Of a stretch of DNA of 64,000 nt, positions 51,801 to 59,537 are shown piece by piece. The notes beneath the pieces were generated by a model that had not been told where the DNA came from, made no database searches, and worked only from the letters and a program-made list of their open reading frames with translations. A program made the translations under genes and the position numbers. The stretch's first letter is position 1, and every line of letters starts with the position of its first letter. This DNA is from an uncultured Lutibacter sp. (GTDB lineage Bacteria > Bacteroidota > Bacteroidia > Flavobacteriales > Flavobacteriaceae): the NCBI RefSeq assembly GCF_947493565.1, contig NZ_CANLRG010000003.1, positions 310,001 to 374,000 of the forward strand, read 5' to 3'.

Positions 51801-53357
51801 TTATTGTGGGATGTTTCCGTGTTTTTTTGGTGGAAGCACTTCATTTTTAGAACTTAAAGCTTCTAATGCTGAAATAAGTCTTTCTCTAGTTTCACTTGGT
51901 AAAATTACCTCGTCAATATAACCTCTTTCAGCTGCTAAATAAGGTACATTAAATGTAGTTTCATACTCCTCTATTTTTTCTTGTGTTTTTGCTGCTTTAT
52001 CTTCTGCATCATTAATTTCTTTTTTATAATTAGAAATTACTTCAACTGCTCCTTTAGCTCCCATAACAGCTATTTCAGAAGTTGGCCAAGCAAAAACCAT
52101 ATCTGCTCCCAGATGTTTAGAACTCATTGCTAAATAAGCACCTCCATAATCTTTTCTAACAACAACTGTTAATTTAGGCACTGTAGCTTCAGAGTAACTC
52201 CATAGTAATTTTGCTCCGTGTCTAATAATTCCATTCCATTCTTGATGAACTCCAGGTAAGTACCCAGGAACATCAACAAAAGTTATTATTGGAATATTGA
52301 AAGCGTCACAAGTTCTCATAAATCTACTTATTTTATCAGATGCATCTATATCTAAACAACCCGCTAAAAACATAGGTTGATTTGCTATTACACCAACAGA
52401 TCTATTATTAAGTCTTCCAAAACCAACAATACAATTTTCTGCAAAATATTCATGAACTTCGTAAAACTCTCCTTCATCTAAAACTTCTTCAATAACCACC
52501 TTCATATCGTAAGGCATCTTAGAATCATCTGGTATTAAAGTATCTAATAAATCACAAGATCTTTTTGGATCATCCTCCATGTCTAAAACTGGAGCATTTT
52601 CCATATTATTATTTGGTAAATAATCTAACAGTTCTCGTATCTGCTCAATACAGTCCTCATCACTTTCACAAGCAAAATGAGCATTACCACTTTTTGAATT
52701 GTGCACCATTGCACCACCTAAATCTTCAAATGTAGTTTCTTCACCAGTAACTGTTTTAATTACATAAGGACTGGTTATAAACATATGGCTTTGCTTTTTT
52801 ACCATAAAAACAAAATCTGTCATTGCTGGCGAATAAACAGCTCCTCCAGCACAAGGTCCCATAATTGCTGAAATTTGTGGTACCACTCCTGAAGCTCTCG
52901 AGTTTCTAAAGAAAATATCGCCATATCCTTTTAATGCATCAACTCCTTCCTCAACTCTAGCCCCTCCGGAATCATTTAAACCAACTATAGGGGCGCCAGC
53001 TTTAATAGCTAAATCCATAATTTTACAAATTTTAGAAGCATTCATTTCTCCTAAAGAACCTCCTCTTGATGTAAAATCTTGTGAATATGCAAATACTGTT
53101 CTTCCATTGATTAAACCGTAACCAACTATAACACCATCCGATTCTATTTCAATGGCTTCCATACCAAAATTTACAGATCTGTGTTTTACAAGTGAATCTA
53201 TTTCATGAAAACTATCTTCATCAAATAAAAGGTTTAACCGCTCACGAGCTGTTAACTTTCCTTTAGAATGTTGGTTTTCAATTCTTTTTTCACCTCCCAT
53301 TAAGGCTACTTTTTCACGTTTAGCAATTAAATGAGATATTTTATCAGCAACTTTCAT
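51801..53357 (-). CDS. Acyl-CoA carboxyltransferase subunit (12S-like)
   Basis: 518 residues with the two crotonase-type halves of propionyl-CoA carboxylase beta, methylmalonyl-CoA decarboxylase alpha and transcarboxylase 12S. Oxyanion-hole and CoA-binding motifs include GGSLGEMNASKICKIMDLA, GGARVEEGVDALKGYGDIF and IGPCAGGAVYSPAMTDF-like (IMGPCAGGAVYSPAMTDFV), and in the second half FVDVPGYLPGVHQEWNGIIRHGAKLL (given as parts FVDVPGYLPG and GIIRHGAKLL). It transfers carboxyl between biotin and propionyl or methylmalonyl-CoA. It is the first gene of the leftward trio. Specificity for propionyl rather than acetyl-CoA is likely from family resemblance. Confidence 0.93.
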   Translation of the reverse strand: MKVADKISHLIAKREKVALMGGEKRIENQHSKGKLTARERLNLLFDEDSFHEIDSLVKHRSVNFGMEAIEIESDGVIVGYGLINGRTVFAYSQDFTSRGGSLGEMNASKICKIMDLAIKAGAPIVGLNDSGGARVEEGVDALKGYGDIFFRNSRASGVVPQISAIMGPCAGGAVYSPAMTDFVFMVKKQSHMFITSPYVIKTVTGEETTFEDLGGAMVHNSKSGNAHFACESDEDCIEQIRELLDYLPNNNMENAPVLDMEDDPKRSCDLLDTLIPDDSKMPYDMKVVIEEVLDEGEFYEVHEYFAENCIVGFGRLNNRSVGVIANQPMFLAGCLDIDASDKISRFMRTCDAFNIPIITFVDVPGYLPGVHQEWNGIIRHGAKLLWSYSEATVPKLTVVVRKDYGGAYLAMSSKHLGADMVFAWPTSEIAVMGAKGAVEVISNYKKEINDAEDKAAKTQEKIEEYETTFNVPYLAAERGYIDEVILPSETRERLISALEALSSKNEVLPPKKHGNIPQ

Positions 53358-53415
53358 ATTACTTATTATTTATCTAAAATTTTTAATAATTCATTTTTAA
53401 GAATTTCGTTTGTAA

Positions 53416-53423
53416 CAAAGTTA
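53416..53423 (-). promoter_or_regulatory. -7 promoter element (TAACTTTG) of the carboxyltransferase operon
   Basis: Minus-strand TAACTTTG (plus CAAAGTTA) lies 58 bases upstream of the 53357 start. Confidence 0.5.
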
Positions 53424-53536
53424 TCATTTAGTTTATAAAAAAAAGCTTACAAACGTCAGTTTAGATTCATTCAATAGATTTTTTCACCAAATTTAATTCA
53501 ATTAAATAATTGATAATTTCTTAAAAATACCTGTAT

Positions 53537-53570
53537 TTATAATTGTTTTTTTAACAAAAAACAATTATAA
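53537..53570. repeat. 15-base perfect A/T inverted repeat with TAAC loop
   Basis: TTATAATTGTTTTTT at 53537-53551, loop TAAC, AAAAAACAATTATAA at 53556-53570. It is not next to a stop codon, so a terminator role is uncertain. Confidence 0.7.
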
Positions 53571-53834
53571 AGCGTATTTATTATTATTTTAACAAAAATA
53601 AATTTAAAGCTATTTTTTTATTTTATATAAGAAAGAGTTTATTTAGTCTAAAAAAGGATAATTTTTTCACCTAAAAAAAAGCGCCATTTACAACGTTTTC
53701 GAAGAAAAAAATTGTTCTTTTATTATTGATTTTACATCTTCTTATTTTTATTAAAAACATATGACTTTTAATAAAAATTTTAAGCTTTTTCATATAATTT
53801 CTGCATATAAAATCATTTTTATTATTTCATTTTT

Positions 53835-53851
53835 TTTAGAATGATTCTAAA
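53835..53851 (+). promoter_or_regulatory. Fur/PerR-like 7-1-7 palindrome
   Basis: TTTAGAAT, G, ATTCTAAA is a perfect 17-base palindrome. Its core TTAGAATnATTCTAA is identical in form to the 7-1-7 operators of the Fur superfamily, closest to PerR boxes. It lies about 90 bases before the permease start at 53940. Confidence 0.5.
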
Positions 53852-53939
53852 TCTATCATTTCTCTATATTCTTTCTTCATTAAGCATACATCGCTTTGTC
53901 AATTTGAATTAAATTAGCAAAATTAAATTTTCAACCTAT

Positions 53940-55157
53940 ATGAAATCTTCACAAAACCAAACTTTAACCGATACTTCAAACACTACAAAAAGAATTGTTA
54001 TTGGGGTTCAATTTTTATTTGTGGCATTTGGCGCAACCGTATTGGTTCCTCTATTAATTGATATTGACCCTGCAGTAGCATTATTTACTGCAGGAGTTGG
54101 AACCCTTATTTTTCACCTAATAACGAAAGGAAAAGTTCCTGTTTTTTTAGGTAGTAGCTTTGCTTTTATCGCCCCTATTATTGCTGCTACAAAACTTTAT
54201 GGATACCCTGGAACTTTAGGTGGAATTATTGCGGTTGGAATTGTTTATAGCATTGTTTCAACCATCATTAAATTATGGGGACTAAGAATCATTGAAAAAC
54301 TTTTTCCTGCTGTGGTGGTAGGTCCAGTAATTATGATTATTGGTTTATCACTTGCAACCGCTGGCGTAGATATGGCTAAAACCAACTGGCTTATCGCAAT
54401 TGTTGTTTTAGCAACCGCCATAATTATCGTTTCTTTTGCCAAAGGGCTCTTAAAACTAATACCCATATTTATTGGAATTATTGTTGGATACCTAATTTCA
54501 ATTTTTATGGGGCAAGTTGATTTTTCTTTAGTGAATGAAGCTGCTTGGTTTTCACTACCAAAATTTACAACACCAGAATTTAACTGGGGAGCAATTTTAT
54601 ATATGATTCCTGTAGCTATAGCTCCAATAATTGAACATATTGGAGATATGTATGCTATTAGTGGAGTAGCAAACAAAAAGTTTGTTAAGGATCCTGGCTT
54701 ACACAGAACACTATTAGGAGATGGTATTGCAACAGCGTTTGCAGGCTTTTTTGGCGGTCCACCAAATACAACATATTCAGAAGTAACAGGCGCTGTTGCT
54801 TTAACAAAAATTGTAGATCCTAGGGTATTAAGAATAGCTGCTGTAACCGCAATTATTTTCTCTTTAATAGGAAAAATTAGCGCTATTTTAAAAACAATTC
54901 CTCAAGCTGTTTTAGGCGGTATCATGTTATTGCTTTTTGGAATGATTGCAAGTATTGGTATTAAAACTTTAATTGAAGCAAAAACAGATTTTTCAGTGAC
55001 CAGAAACCAAGTGATTGTGTCTATTATTTTAACCGTTGGTATTGGAGGAGCTCAAATTGGCTATGACAACTTTACATTAGCTGGTATAGGATTAGCCTCT
55101 GTTGTTGGAGTAATCTTAAACTTAATTTTACCAAAACCTAAACCAACAAAAAAGTAG
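53940..55157 (+). CDS. Uracil/xanthine-type nucleobase permease (NCS2, UraA-like)
   Basis: 405 residues with fourteen predicted helices of the UraA/NAT fold. IAPIIEHIGDMYAIS near residue 230 and GGPPNTTYSEVTGAVALTK near 277 correspond to the substrate-binding helices 8 and 10 of UraA, including the acidic and Asn-Thr-Thr-Tyr positions, and so point to uracil or another pyrimidine/purine base with proton symport. It is a single gene preceded by a long gene-free region with a Fur/PerR-type palindrome, and followed by a strong bidirectional terminator. The neighbours on the other side are purine permease genes. Confidence 0.92.
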   Translation: MKSSQNQTLTDTSNTTKRIVIGVQFLFVAFGATVLVPLLIDIDPAVALFTAGVGTLIFHLITKGKVPVFLGSSFAFIAPIIAATKLYGYPGTLGGIIAVGIVYSIVSTIIKLWGLRIIEKLFPAVVVGPVIMIIGLSLATAGVDMAKTNWLIAIVVLATAIIIVSFAKGLLKLIPIFIGIIVGYLISIFMGQVDFSLVNEAAWFSLPKFTTPEFNWGAILYMIPVAIAPIIEHIGDMYAISGVANKKFVKDPGLHRTLLGDGIATAFAGFFGGPPNTTYSEVTGAVALTKIVDPRVLRIAAVTAIIFSLIGKISAILKTIPQAVLGGIMLLLFGMIASIGIKTLIEAKTDFSVTRNQVIVSIILTVGIGGAQIGYDNFTLAGIGLASVVGVILNLILPKPKPTKK

Positions 55158-55173
55158 TTTAAATTTACTTTGT

Positions 55174-55210
55174 AAAAAACCCTCTTTTAATTTTAAAAAG
55201 AGGGCTTTTT
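55174..55210. terminator. Bidirectional terminator between two permease genes
   Basis: CCCTCTTTT and AAAAGAGGG pair with flanking A- and T-runs, giving U-tailed hairpins in both directions between convergent genes. Confidence 0.85.
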
Positions 55211-55234
55211 ATTTAGGATAACTTTGAAAGTACT

Positions 55235-56530
55235 TTAAACAAAAAACTTAATAATAAATAATATTGCTATTACAACCATAATAGGTGTTACTTCTTTATA
55301 TCTTCCTGTAAGTAATTTTAACAATACAAATGAAAGCATTCCAAAAACAATTCCCTCAGCAATACTATAGGTCAAAGGCATCATTATAATGGTAAAAAAT
55401 GCAGGAATAGCTTCCGTAAAATCATTTAAATCAATTTTCATTATTGGAGAAATCATAAATAGCCCAACAATTATTAAAGCTGGAGCTGTAGCAGCTGCTG
55501 GAATAATCATAAATAATGGCGCAAAAAATAAAGACAAAGCAAACATTCCAGCTACCGTTAAGGCTGTCATACCCGTTTTACCTCCTTCGGCTACACCTGC
55601 AGCACTTTCCACATAAGTTGTAACTGTTGAAGTTCCTAAAATTGCTCCAACAAAAGTCCCTATAGAATCTGCGAATAAAGCTTGTTTTACTCTAGGCACT
55701 TTTCCTTCTTTATCTAACATTCCCGATTTTGATGAAACTCCAACTAAAGTTCCAACCGTATCAAACATATCTACAAATAAAAATGTAAATAACACAATTA
55801 GCATGTCTAAAGTAAAAATTTGCGAGAAATCAAATTTAAAAAAGATAGGTTCAATTGATGGTGGTAAACTTACAATGCTAAAGTTCTCAGGAATTATTGT
55901 AACTCCAACAAATAACCCTATAACTGTTGAAATTAAAATACCTAATAAAATTGCTCCTTTTACCTTTTTAGTTAACAAAATTCCTATAATTAAAACCCCA
56001 GCCAAACCAACTAATACATTTGGGTTTTTCATACTTCCCAAACTAACTAATGTTGCTGGATTATCAACTATTAAACCTGTTCCTTTTAACCCTATAAAAG
56101 CAATAAATAACCCTATTCCAACTGAAACTGCATGTTTTAAATTAAGCGGAATTGAATTTACAATTAATTCTCGTATGTTAAACGCTGTTAATAGAATAAA
56201 TATAATTCCTTCTAAAAATACTGCTGTTAATGCAAATTGCCAAGAATACCCCATTCCAAGTACAACAGTAAATGCAAAAAAAGCATTTAAACCCATTCCT
56301 GGTGCTAATGCGAAAGGCAGCTTAGCCACCAAAGCCATTACTAGAGTTGCTATAACCGCAGATAAGGCTGTTGCAGTAAAAACAGCATCTTTATCCATAC
56401 CTGCTTCACTTAAAATTCCAGGGTTTACTGCTAAAATATAAACCATTGTCATAAAAGTGGTTATCCCAGCAATTATTTCTGTTTTTAAGGTTGATTTATT
56501 TTCCGTGATTTTAAAAAATTTGTCTAACAT
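55235..56530 (-). CDS. NCS2/AzgA-type purine (adenine/guanine/hypoxanthine) permease
   Basis: 431 residues with about fourteen helices, AzgA-like clade. Signature motifs are MVYILAVNPGILSEAGMD at about residues 31-48, GMGLNAFFAF, LFVDMFDTVGTLVGVSSKSG and LGTSTVTTYVESAAGVAEGGKTG. It imports purine bases by proton symport in the inner membrane. It is the downstream gene of an operon with the DUF5020 outer-membrane protein gene (14 bases apart), which fits an outer-membrane channel plus inner-membrane permease pair for nucleosides or nucleobases. It converges on the UraA-like gene. Confidence 0.93.
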   Translation of the reverse strand: MLDKFFKITENKSTLKTEIIAGITTFMTMVYILAVNPGILSEAGMDKDAVFTATALSAVIATLVMALVAKLPFALAPGMGLNAFFAFTVVLGMGYSWQFALTAVFLEGIIFILLTAFNIRELIVNSIPLNLKHAVSVGIGLFIAFIGLKGTGLIVDNPATLVSLGSMKNPNVLVGLAGVLIIGILLTKKVKGAILLGILISTVIGLFVGVTIIPENFSIVSLPPSIEPIFFKFDFSQIFTLDMLIVLFTFLFVDMFDTVGTLVGVSSKSGMLDKEGKVPRVKQALFADSIGTFVGAILGTSTVTTYVESAAGVAEGGKTGMTALTVAGMFALSLFFAPLFMIIPAAATAPALIIVGLFMISPIMKIDLNDFTEAIPAFFTIIMMPLTYSIAEGIVFGMLSFVLLKLLTGRYKEVTPIMVVIAILFIIKFFV

Positions 56531-56544
56531 AATTTTAGTTTAGA

Positions 56545-57177
56545 TTATATATTCCATTTAATAGCTAGAGTAGGTCTCACATTAAATTCAAATTCGTAAG
56601 CAAAATTATTTGTTAACTCTATTTCACTTCCAATTGAAAAACTTTTATTTAAATGATACCATAATTGTGGCTCAGATAAAAATACCGTTTTTTCGGACAA
56701 TCCATTTTCAGACCATAGATCTGCAAATCCAGAAAATGTCAATTTATTTTCAATTAAATGAACATACCAAGTTCCTGTAATTTGAAAGTTTCCTTTATTT
56801 GCTCCAGTAAAAGCTTTATAACCTGCGTATGTTGAAAATCCCCATTTCGCATTTCCTTTTGAATAGTTAGCTCCAAAAATCCAAGCTTCATTATAACTAA
56901 ATTGATTGGAATTTCCGGCATTATATTCTACATGCAATCCCACTGGCATTTTTTCTGTTTTTAAAACACGAGCTATCTCATAATAGGCAGCACTTGTTCC
57001 AATAGCGGAATTATAATCAAAATCAATAAAGGTAAAAGTGTTACCATATTTATCCATTTTAAAGTATTCAAATGTGGTTGTAAAATGGCCTCTTTCAAAA
57101 TCTCTATGAAGTTGTAAGTTTTGTGCAGTAACAGCTGCTGTTACAAAAATTGTAATTAAAGTAATTAGTTTTCTCAT
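56545..57177 (-). CDS. DUF5020 family outer-membrane protein (Tsx-like)
   Basis: 210 residues. Signal peptide about residues 1-18 (ending TAQ). The rest is a small transmembrane beta-barrel with alternating strands: NLQLHRDFERGHFTTTFEYFKMDKYG region, TFTFIDFDYNS, PQLWYHLNKSFSIGSEIELTNN and the last strand FEFNVRPTLAIKWNI ending in a hydrophobic residue plus Ile. The DUF5020 family resembles the nucleoside channel Tsx. It heads the operon with the purine permease, so it is likely the outer-membrane entry channel for the same substrates. The family assignment is from pattern and context. Confidence 0.82.
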   Translation of the reverse strand: MRKLITLITIFVTAAVTAQNLQLHRDFERGHFTTTFEYFKMDKYGNTFTFIDFDYNSAIGTSAAYYEIARVLKTEKMPVGLHVEYNAGNSNQFSYNEAWIFGANYSKGNAKWGFSTYAGYKAFTGANKGNFQITGTWYVHLIENKLTFSGFADLWSENGLSEKTVFLSEPQLWYHLNKSFSIGSEIELTNNFAYEFEFNVRPTLAIKWNI

Positions 57178-57209
57178 TTTGTGTTGTGTTGAATATTTAA
57201 ATAAAAGAA

Positions 57210-57217
57210 CAAAAATA
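57210..57217 (-). promoter_or_regulatory. -7 promoter element (TATTTTTG) of the DUF5020-purine permease operon
   Basis: Minus-strand TATTTTTG (plus CAAAAATA) lies 32 bases upstream of the 57177 start. Confidence 0.5.
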
Positions 57218-57447
57218 CCATATAAAACACTATATAGTCTTATTTAAAAAATTCAATTATTAACACGTAATTAACTATTTAAAATCAAAATAAATAGCAC
57301 ATCACACAAAGGTTAAACTTAAAAAAGAAATATTCATTGAAAAATTCACAATAAAAAGAGGTTTTCAAAAAAATAACAGCCATTTTTTAAAATTTAAATC
57401 ATAATCATACAATGGTTTCTATAAAAATTTAACAATCCTACAAATCG

Positions 57448-57468
57448 ATCAAATAATTTGATTATCAA
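57448..57468 (+). promoter_or_regulatory. Nested palindromes upstream of the first hoxF
   Basis: ATCAAATAATTTGAT (57448-57462, 7-1-7) overlaps TTGATTATCAA (57458-57468, 5-1-5). The halves look like CRP/FNR half-sites (TTGAT/ATCAA) but the spacing is not the standard four bases. They lie about 50-68 bases before the start codon. Confidence 0.4.
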
Positions 57469-57515
57469 GTAATTAAGAAGTAAATTTAAGTAATAAAACT
57501 ACTAAACAATTACTT

Positions 57516-59240
57516 ATGAAACGGTCAAGGCTACTAACCCGCCTTTGGGAGTTTCAAAATAAATTTGGCTTTATATCTGACAATGCCATTTCTGAGATTG
57601 CTCAAAAATTAAGGGTTTCAAAAATTGAAATTGAAGGAGTTATTTCTTTTTACCACTTCTTCCACAGACAACCTACTGGAAAATACATTATTTATCTAAA
57701 TAATAGTATAATTTCTGAACACAAAGGCTTTGAATTAGTTAAAACTGCTTTTGAAAAAGAAACCGGATGTACTTTTGGAAAATACTGCGACAACACTTTA
57801 TTTTCTTTATTTGAAACTTCTTGTATTGGATTAAGTGACCAAGAGCCTGCAGCACTTATTAATTTTCATCCATTCACAAATTTAAATCCAGAAAAGGTAA
57901 AATCTATTGTACAAAAATTAAAAATTGGTGTTTCATTAGAAACACTACAAAACAACCCTACAAGTAAAATCCAATACATACCTCCTGGCAATAAAACAAT
58001 TTTTTTTAGAGACTATTTTTTAGGTAATTCAATAAAAAAAATACTTAAACACTCTCCCGAAGAACTATTAGGCACTTTATTTAAAACAAACCTTGAAGGT
58101 CACGGAGGCGCATTTTTTTCAACTGGTTTAAAATGGAAATATTGCAAAGAAAGCAATTCAACCAAAAAATATATTATTTGTAATGCAGATGAAGGAGAAC
58201 CAGGAACTTTCAAAGATAAATCTTTGCTTAATAACGTACCTGAATTGGTCATTGAAGGGATGATAATTGCTTCTTATATAACTGGAGCCTCCAAAGGAAT
58301 AATTTATTTACGTGCTGAATATACCTATTTATTCAAAAAAATTAAAAATGCAATACAGAAATTTAAAAATAAAGGTTATTTAGGGAATGAAATATTGGGA
58401 ATGAAAGATTTTAAGTTTAATATAAAGATACAATTAGGGGCAGGTGCCTATGTGTGTGGTGCTGAAACTGCTTTAATTGAATCTTTAGAAGGAAAACGAG
58501 GAGAACCTAGAATACGTAAATATTTTCCTACTGAATATGGTTATTTTGGAAACTCAACTGTTGTAAACAATGTTGAAACTTTTGCAAAAGCTGCCAGAAT
58601 TATTGAATTAGGAACCGACTTTTTCTCAAATATAGGAACTCAAAAAAGTAAAGGTACTAAACTAATTAGCATTTCTGGAGATGTTGCAAAACCAGGAATT
58701 TATGAAATTGAATGGGGAACTACCATAAAAGAACTACTTCATTTATCTCAAGCAACAGCTCCTTATTATCTTCAAATTAGCGGACCATCTGGAGAATGTA
58801 TCAATGAAATGGAATTCGATAGAAAAATTTGCAAAGAAGATTTAATTTGTGGCGGATCTATTATGGTATTTAATCGCTACAGAAGTATTTTACAAATCAT
58901 AGAAAATTTCATGAAATTTTTTAATGAAGAATCATGTGGTTCTTGCACACCTTGTAGAGCTGGAAACCAAATTTTGTATGAAAAAATTAAGAAAATTAAA
59001 AAAGGAATATGTACTTCAAAGGATTTGGAAGAAATTAAAGAATGGGGTAAAATTGTTTCATTAACAAGTAGATGTGGTTTGGGTCAAACCTCAACAAAAA
59101 CTTTTAGTATGGCTATAGATAAGTTTAAAGATTATTTCAACTTAAAAGTAAAAACTTGTACAGATAATTGCTCAATCGAATTTGACATGGAAGAAGCAGT
59201 TTATGATTATGACTCAATTATTAAAACTACTCAATTTTAA
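57516..59240 (+). CDS. hoxF: NAD-reducing hydrogenase diaphorase subunit HoxF, first copy
   Basis: 574 residues, matching HoxF of the soluble NAD-reducing hydrogenase of Ralstonia eutropha. A NuoE-like N-domain (about 1-150) has lost most of the four [2Fe-2S] cysteines. A NuoF-like part follows: the glycine-rich GHGGAFFSTGLKW at about 195, the FMN site CNADEGEPGTFKDK (222-235), and CGAETALIESLEGKRGEPR (314-332) with Glu317 at the place of NuoF Glu183. Near the end are an SLBB domain and the [4Fe-4S] ligands Cys474, Cys477, Cys480 and Cys520. It oxidises or reduces NAD(H) and passes electrons to HoxU. A second copy lies 297 bases on. Confidence 0.92.
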   Translation: MKRSRLLTRLWEFQNKFGFISDNAISEIAQKLRVSKIEIEGVISFYHFFHRQPTGKYIIYLNNSIISEHKGFELVKTAFEKETGCTFGKYCDNTLFSLFETSCIGLSDQEPAALINFHPFTNLNPEKVKSIVQKLKIGVSLETLQNNPTSKIQYIPPGNKTIFFRDYFLGNSIKKILKHSPEELLGTLFKTNLEGHGGAFFSTGLKWKYCKESNSTKKYIICNADEGEPGTFKDKSLLNNVPELVIEGMIIASYITGASKGIIYLRAEYTYLFKKIKNAIQKFKNKGYLGNEILGMKDFKFNIKIQLGAGAYVCGAETALIESLEGKRGEPRIRKYFPTEYGYFGNSTVVNNVETFAKAARIIELGTDFFSNIGTQKSKGTKLISISGDVAKPGIYEIEWGTTIKELLHLSQATAPYYLQISGPSGECINEMEFDRKICKEDLICGGSIMVFNRYRSILQIIENFMKFFNEESCGSCTPCRAGNQILYEKIKKIKKGICTSKDLEEIKEWGKIVSLTSRCGLGQTSTKTFSMAIDKFKDYFNLKVKTCTDNCSIEFDMEEAVYDYDSIIKTTQF

Positions 59241-59537
59241 TATTGAAATTTATTTTTATTATTAAACACCTAATTATTAAGCTATTATTTTACAATAAAT
59301 ATATTTTTTATGATATTTATCATACGTTTTTTACATTTATATTAAATTAATAATGTAATAAAAAATATCAAAAATTAGAATGTATAAAAAAAAATACTGA
59401 TTTTTTTATAAAAACCATACGTTGCTTCCGTAAAATACTTCAATATAAACAAATCGTTCTAAAACGTTTAAAATGGTGTTTTTCTTGCTATTCTTTATTC
59501 GTAACTTTAATTACAGCAAACATCAATATACTTTCTT
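59241..59537. other. 297-base gap between the two hoxF copies
   Basis: AT-rich, no reading frame. It contains a 16-base palindrome (59309-59324) and a near -7 element TAACTTTA at 59502-59509, so the second copy may have its own promoter. Confidence 0.7.
59309..59324 (+). promoter_or_regulatory. FNR/CRP-type palindrome TATGATATTTATCATA
   Basis: Perfect 16-base inverted repeat whose core TGAT-N4-ATCA matches the FNR family consensus TTGATnnnnATCAA except for the outer bases. It lies about 215 bases before the second hoxF start. Confidence 0.45.

Larger units (their letters stand above)
53358..53939. other. 582-base gene-free AT-rich intergenic region
   Basis: Divergent gap between the carboxyltransferase operon and the uracil-xanthine permease. 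Both strands are full of stops. It holds a promoter element on the left, a 15-base hairpin (53537-53570) and a 17-base palindrome (53835-53851). No coding frame or riboswitch was recognised. Confidence 0.8.
57178..57515. other. 338-base divergent intergenic region before the hydrogenase locus
   Basis: AT-rich and without a reading frame. It holds the leftward promoter element at 57210 and nested palindromes at 57448-57468. No TAnnTTTG element was seen close to the hoxF start at 57516. Confidence 0.75.

Noticed and set aside
53358-53939. Possible purine riboswitch or small RNA in the gap before the nucleobase permease
   Set aside because: I could not find the conserved stem and joining bases of the purine aptamer; the visible structures are simple A/T hairpins.
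54245-54676. 143-codon open frame opposite the UraA-like permease
   Set aside because: Antisense shadow of a clear permease gene with no recognisable features.
55803-56441. 212-codon open frame opposite the purine permease
   Set aside because: Low-complexity Ile/Pro/Asn protein antisense to a clear permease; produced by the codon bias of the real gene.
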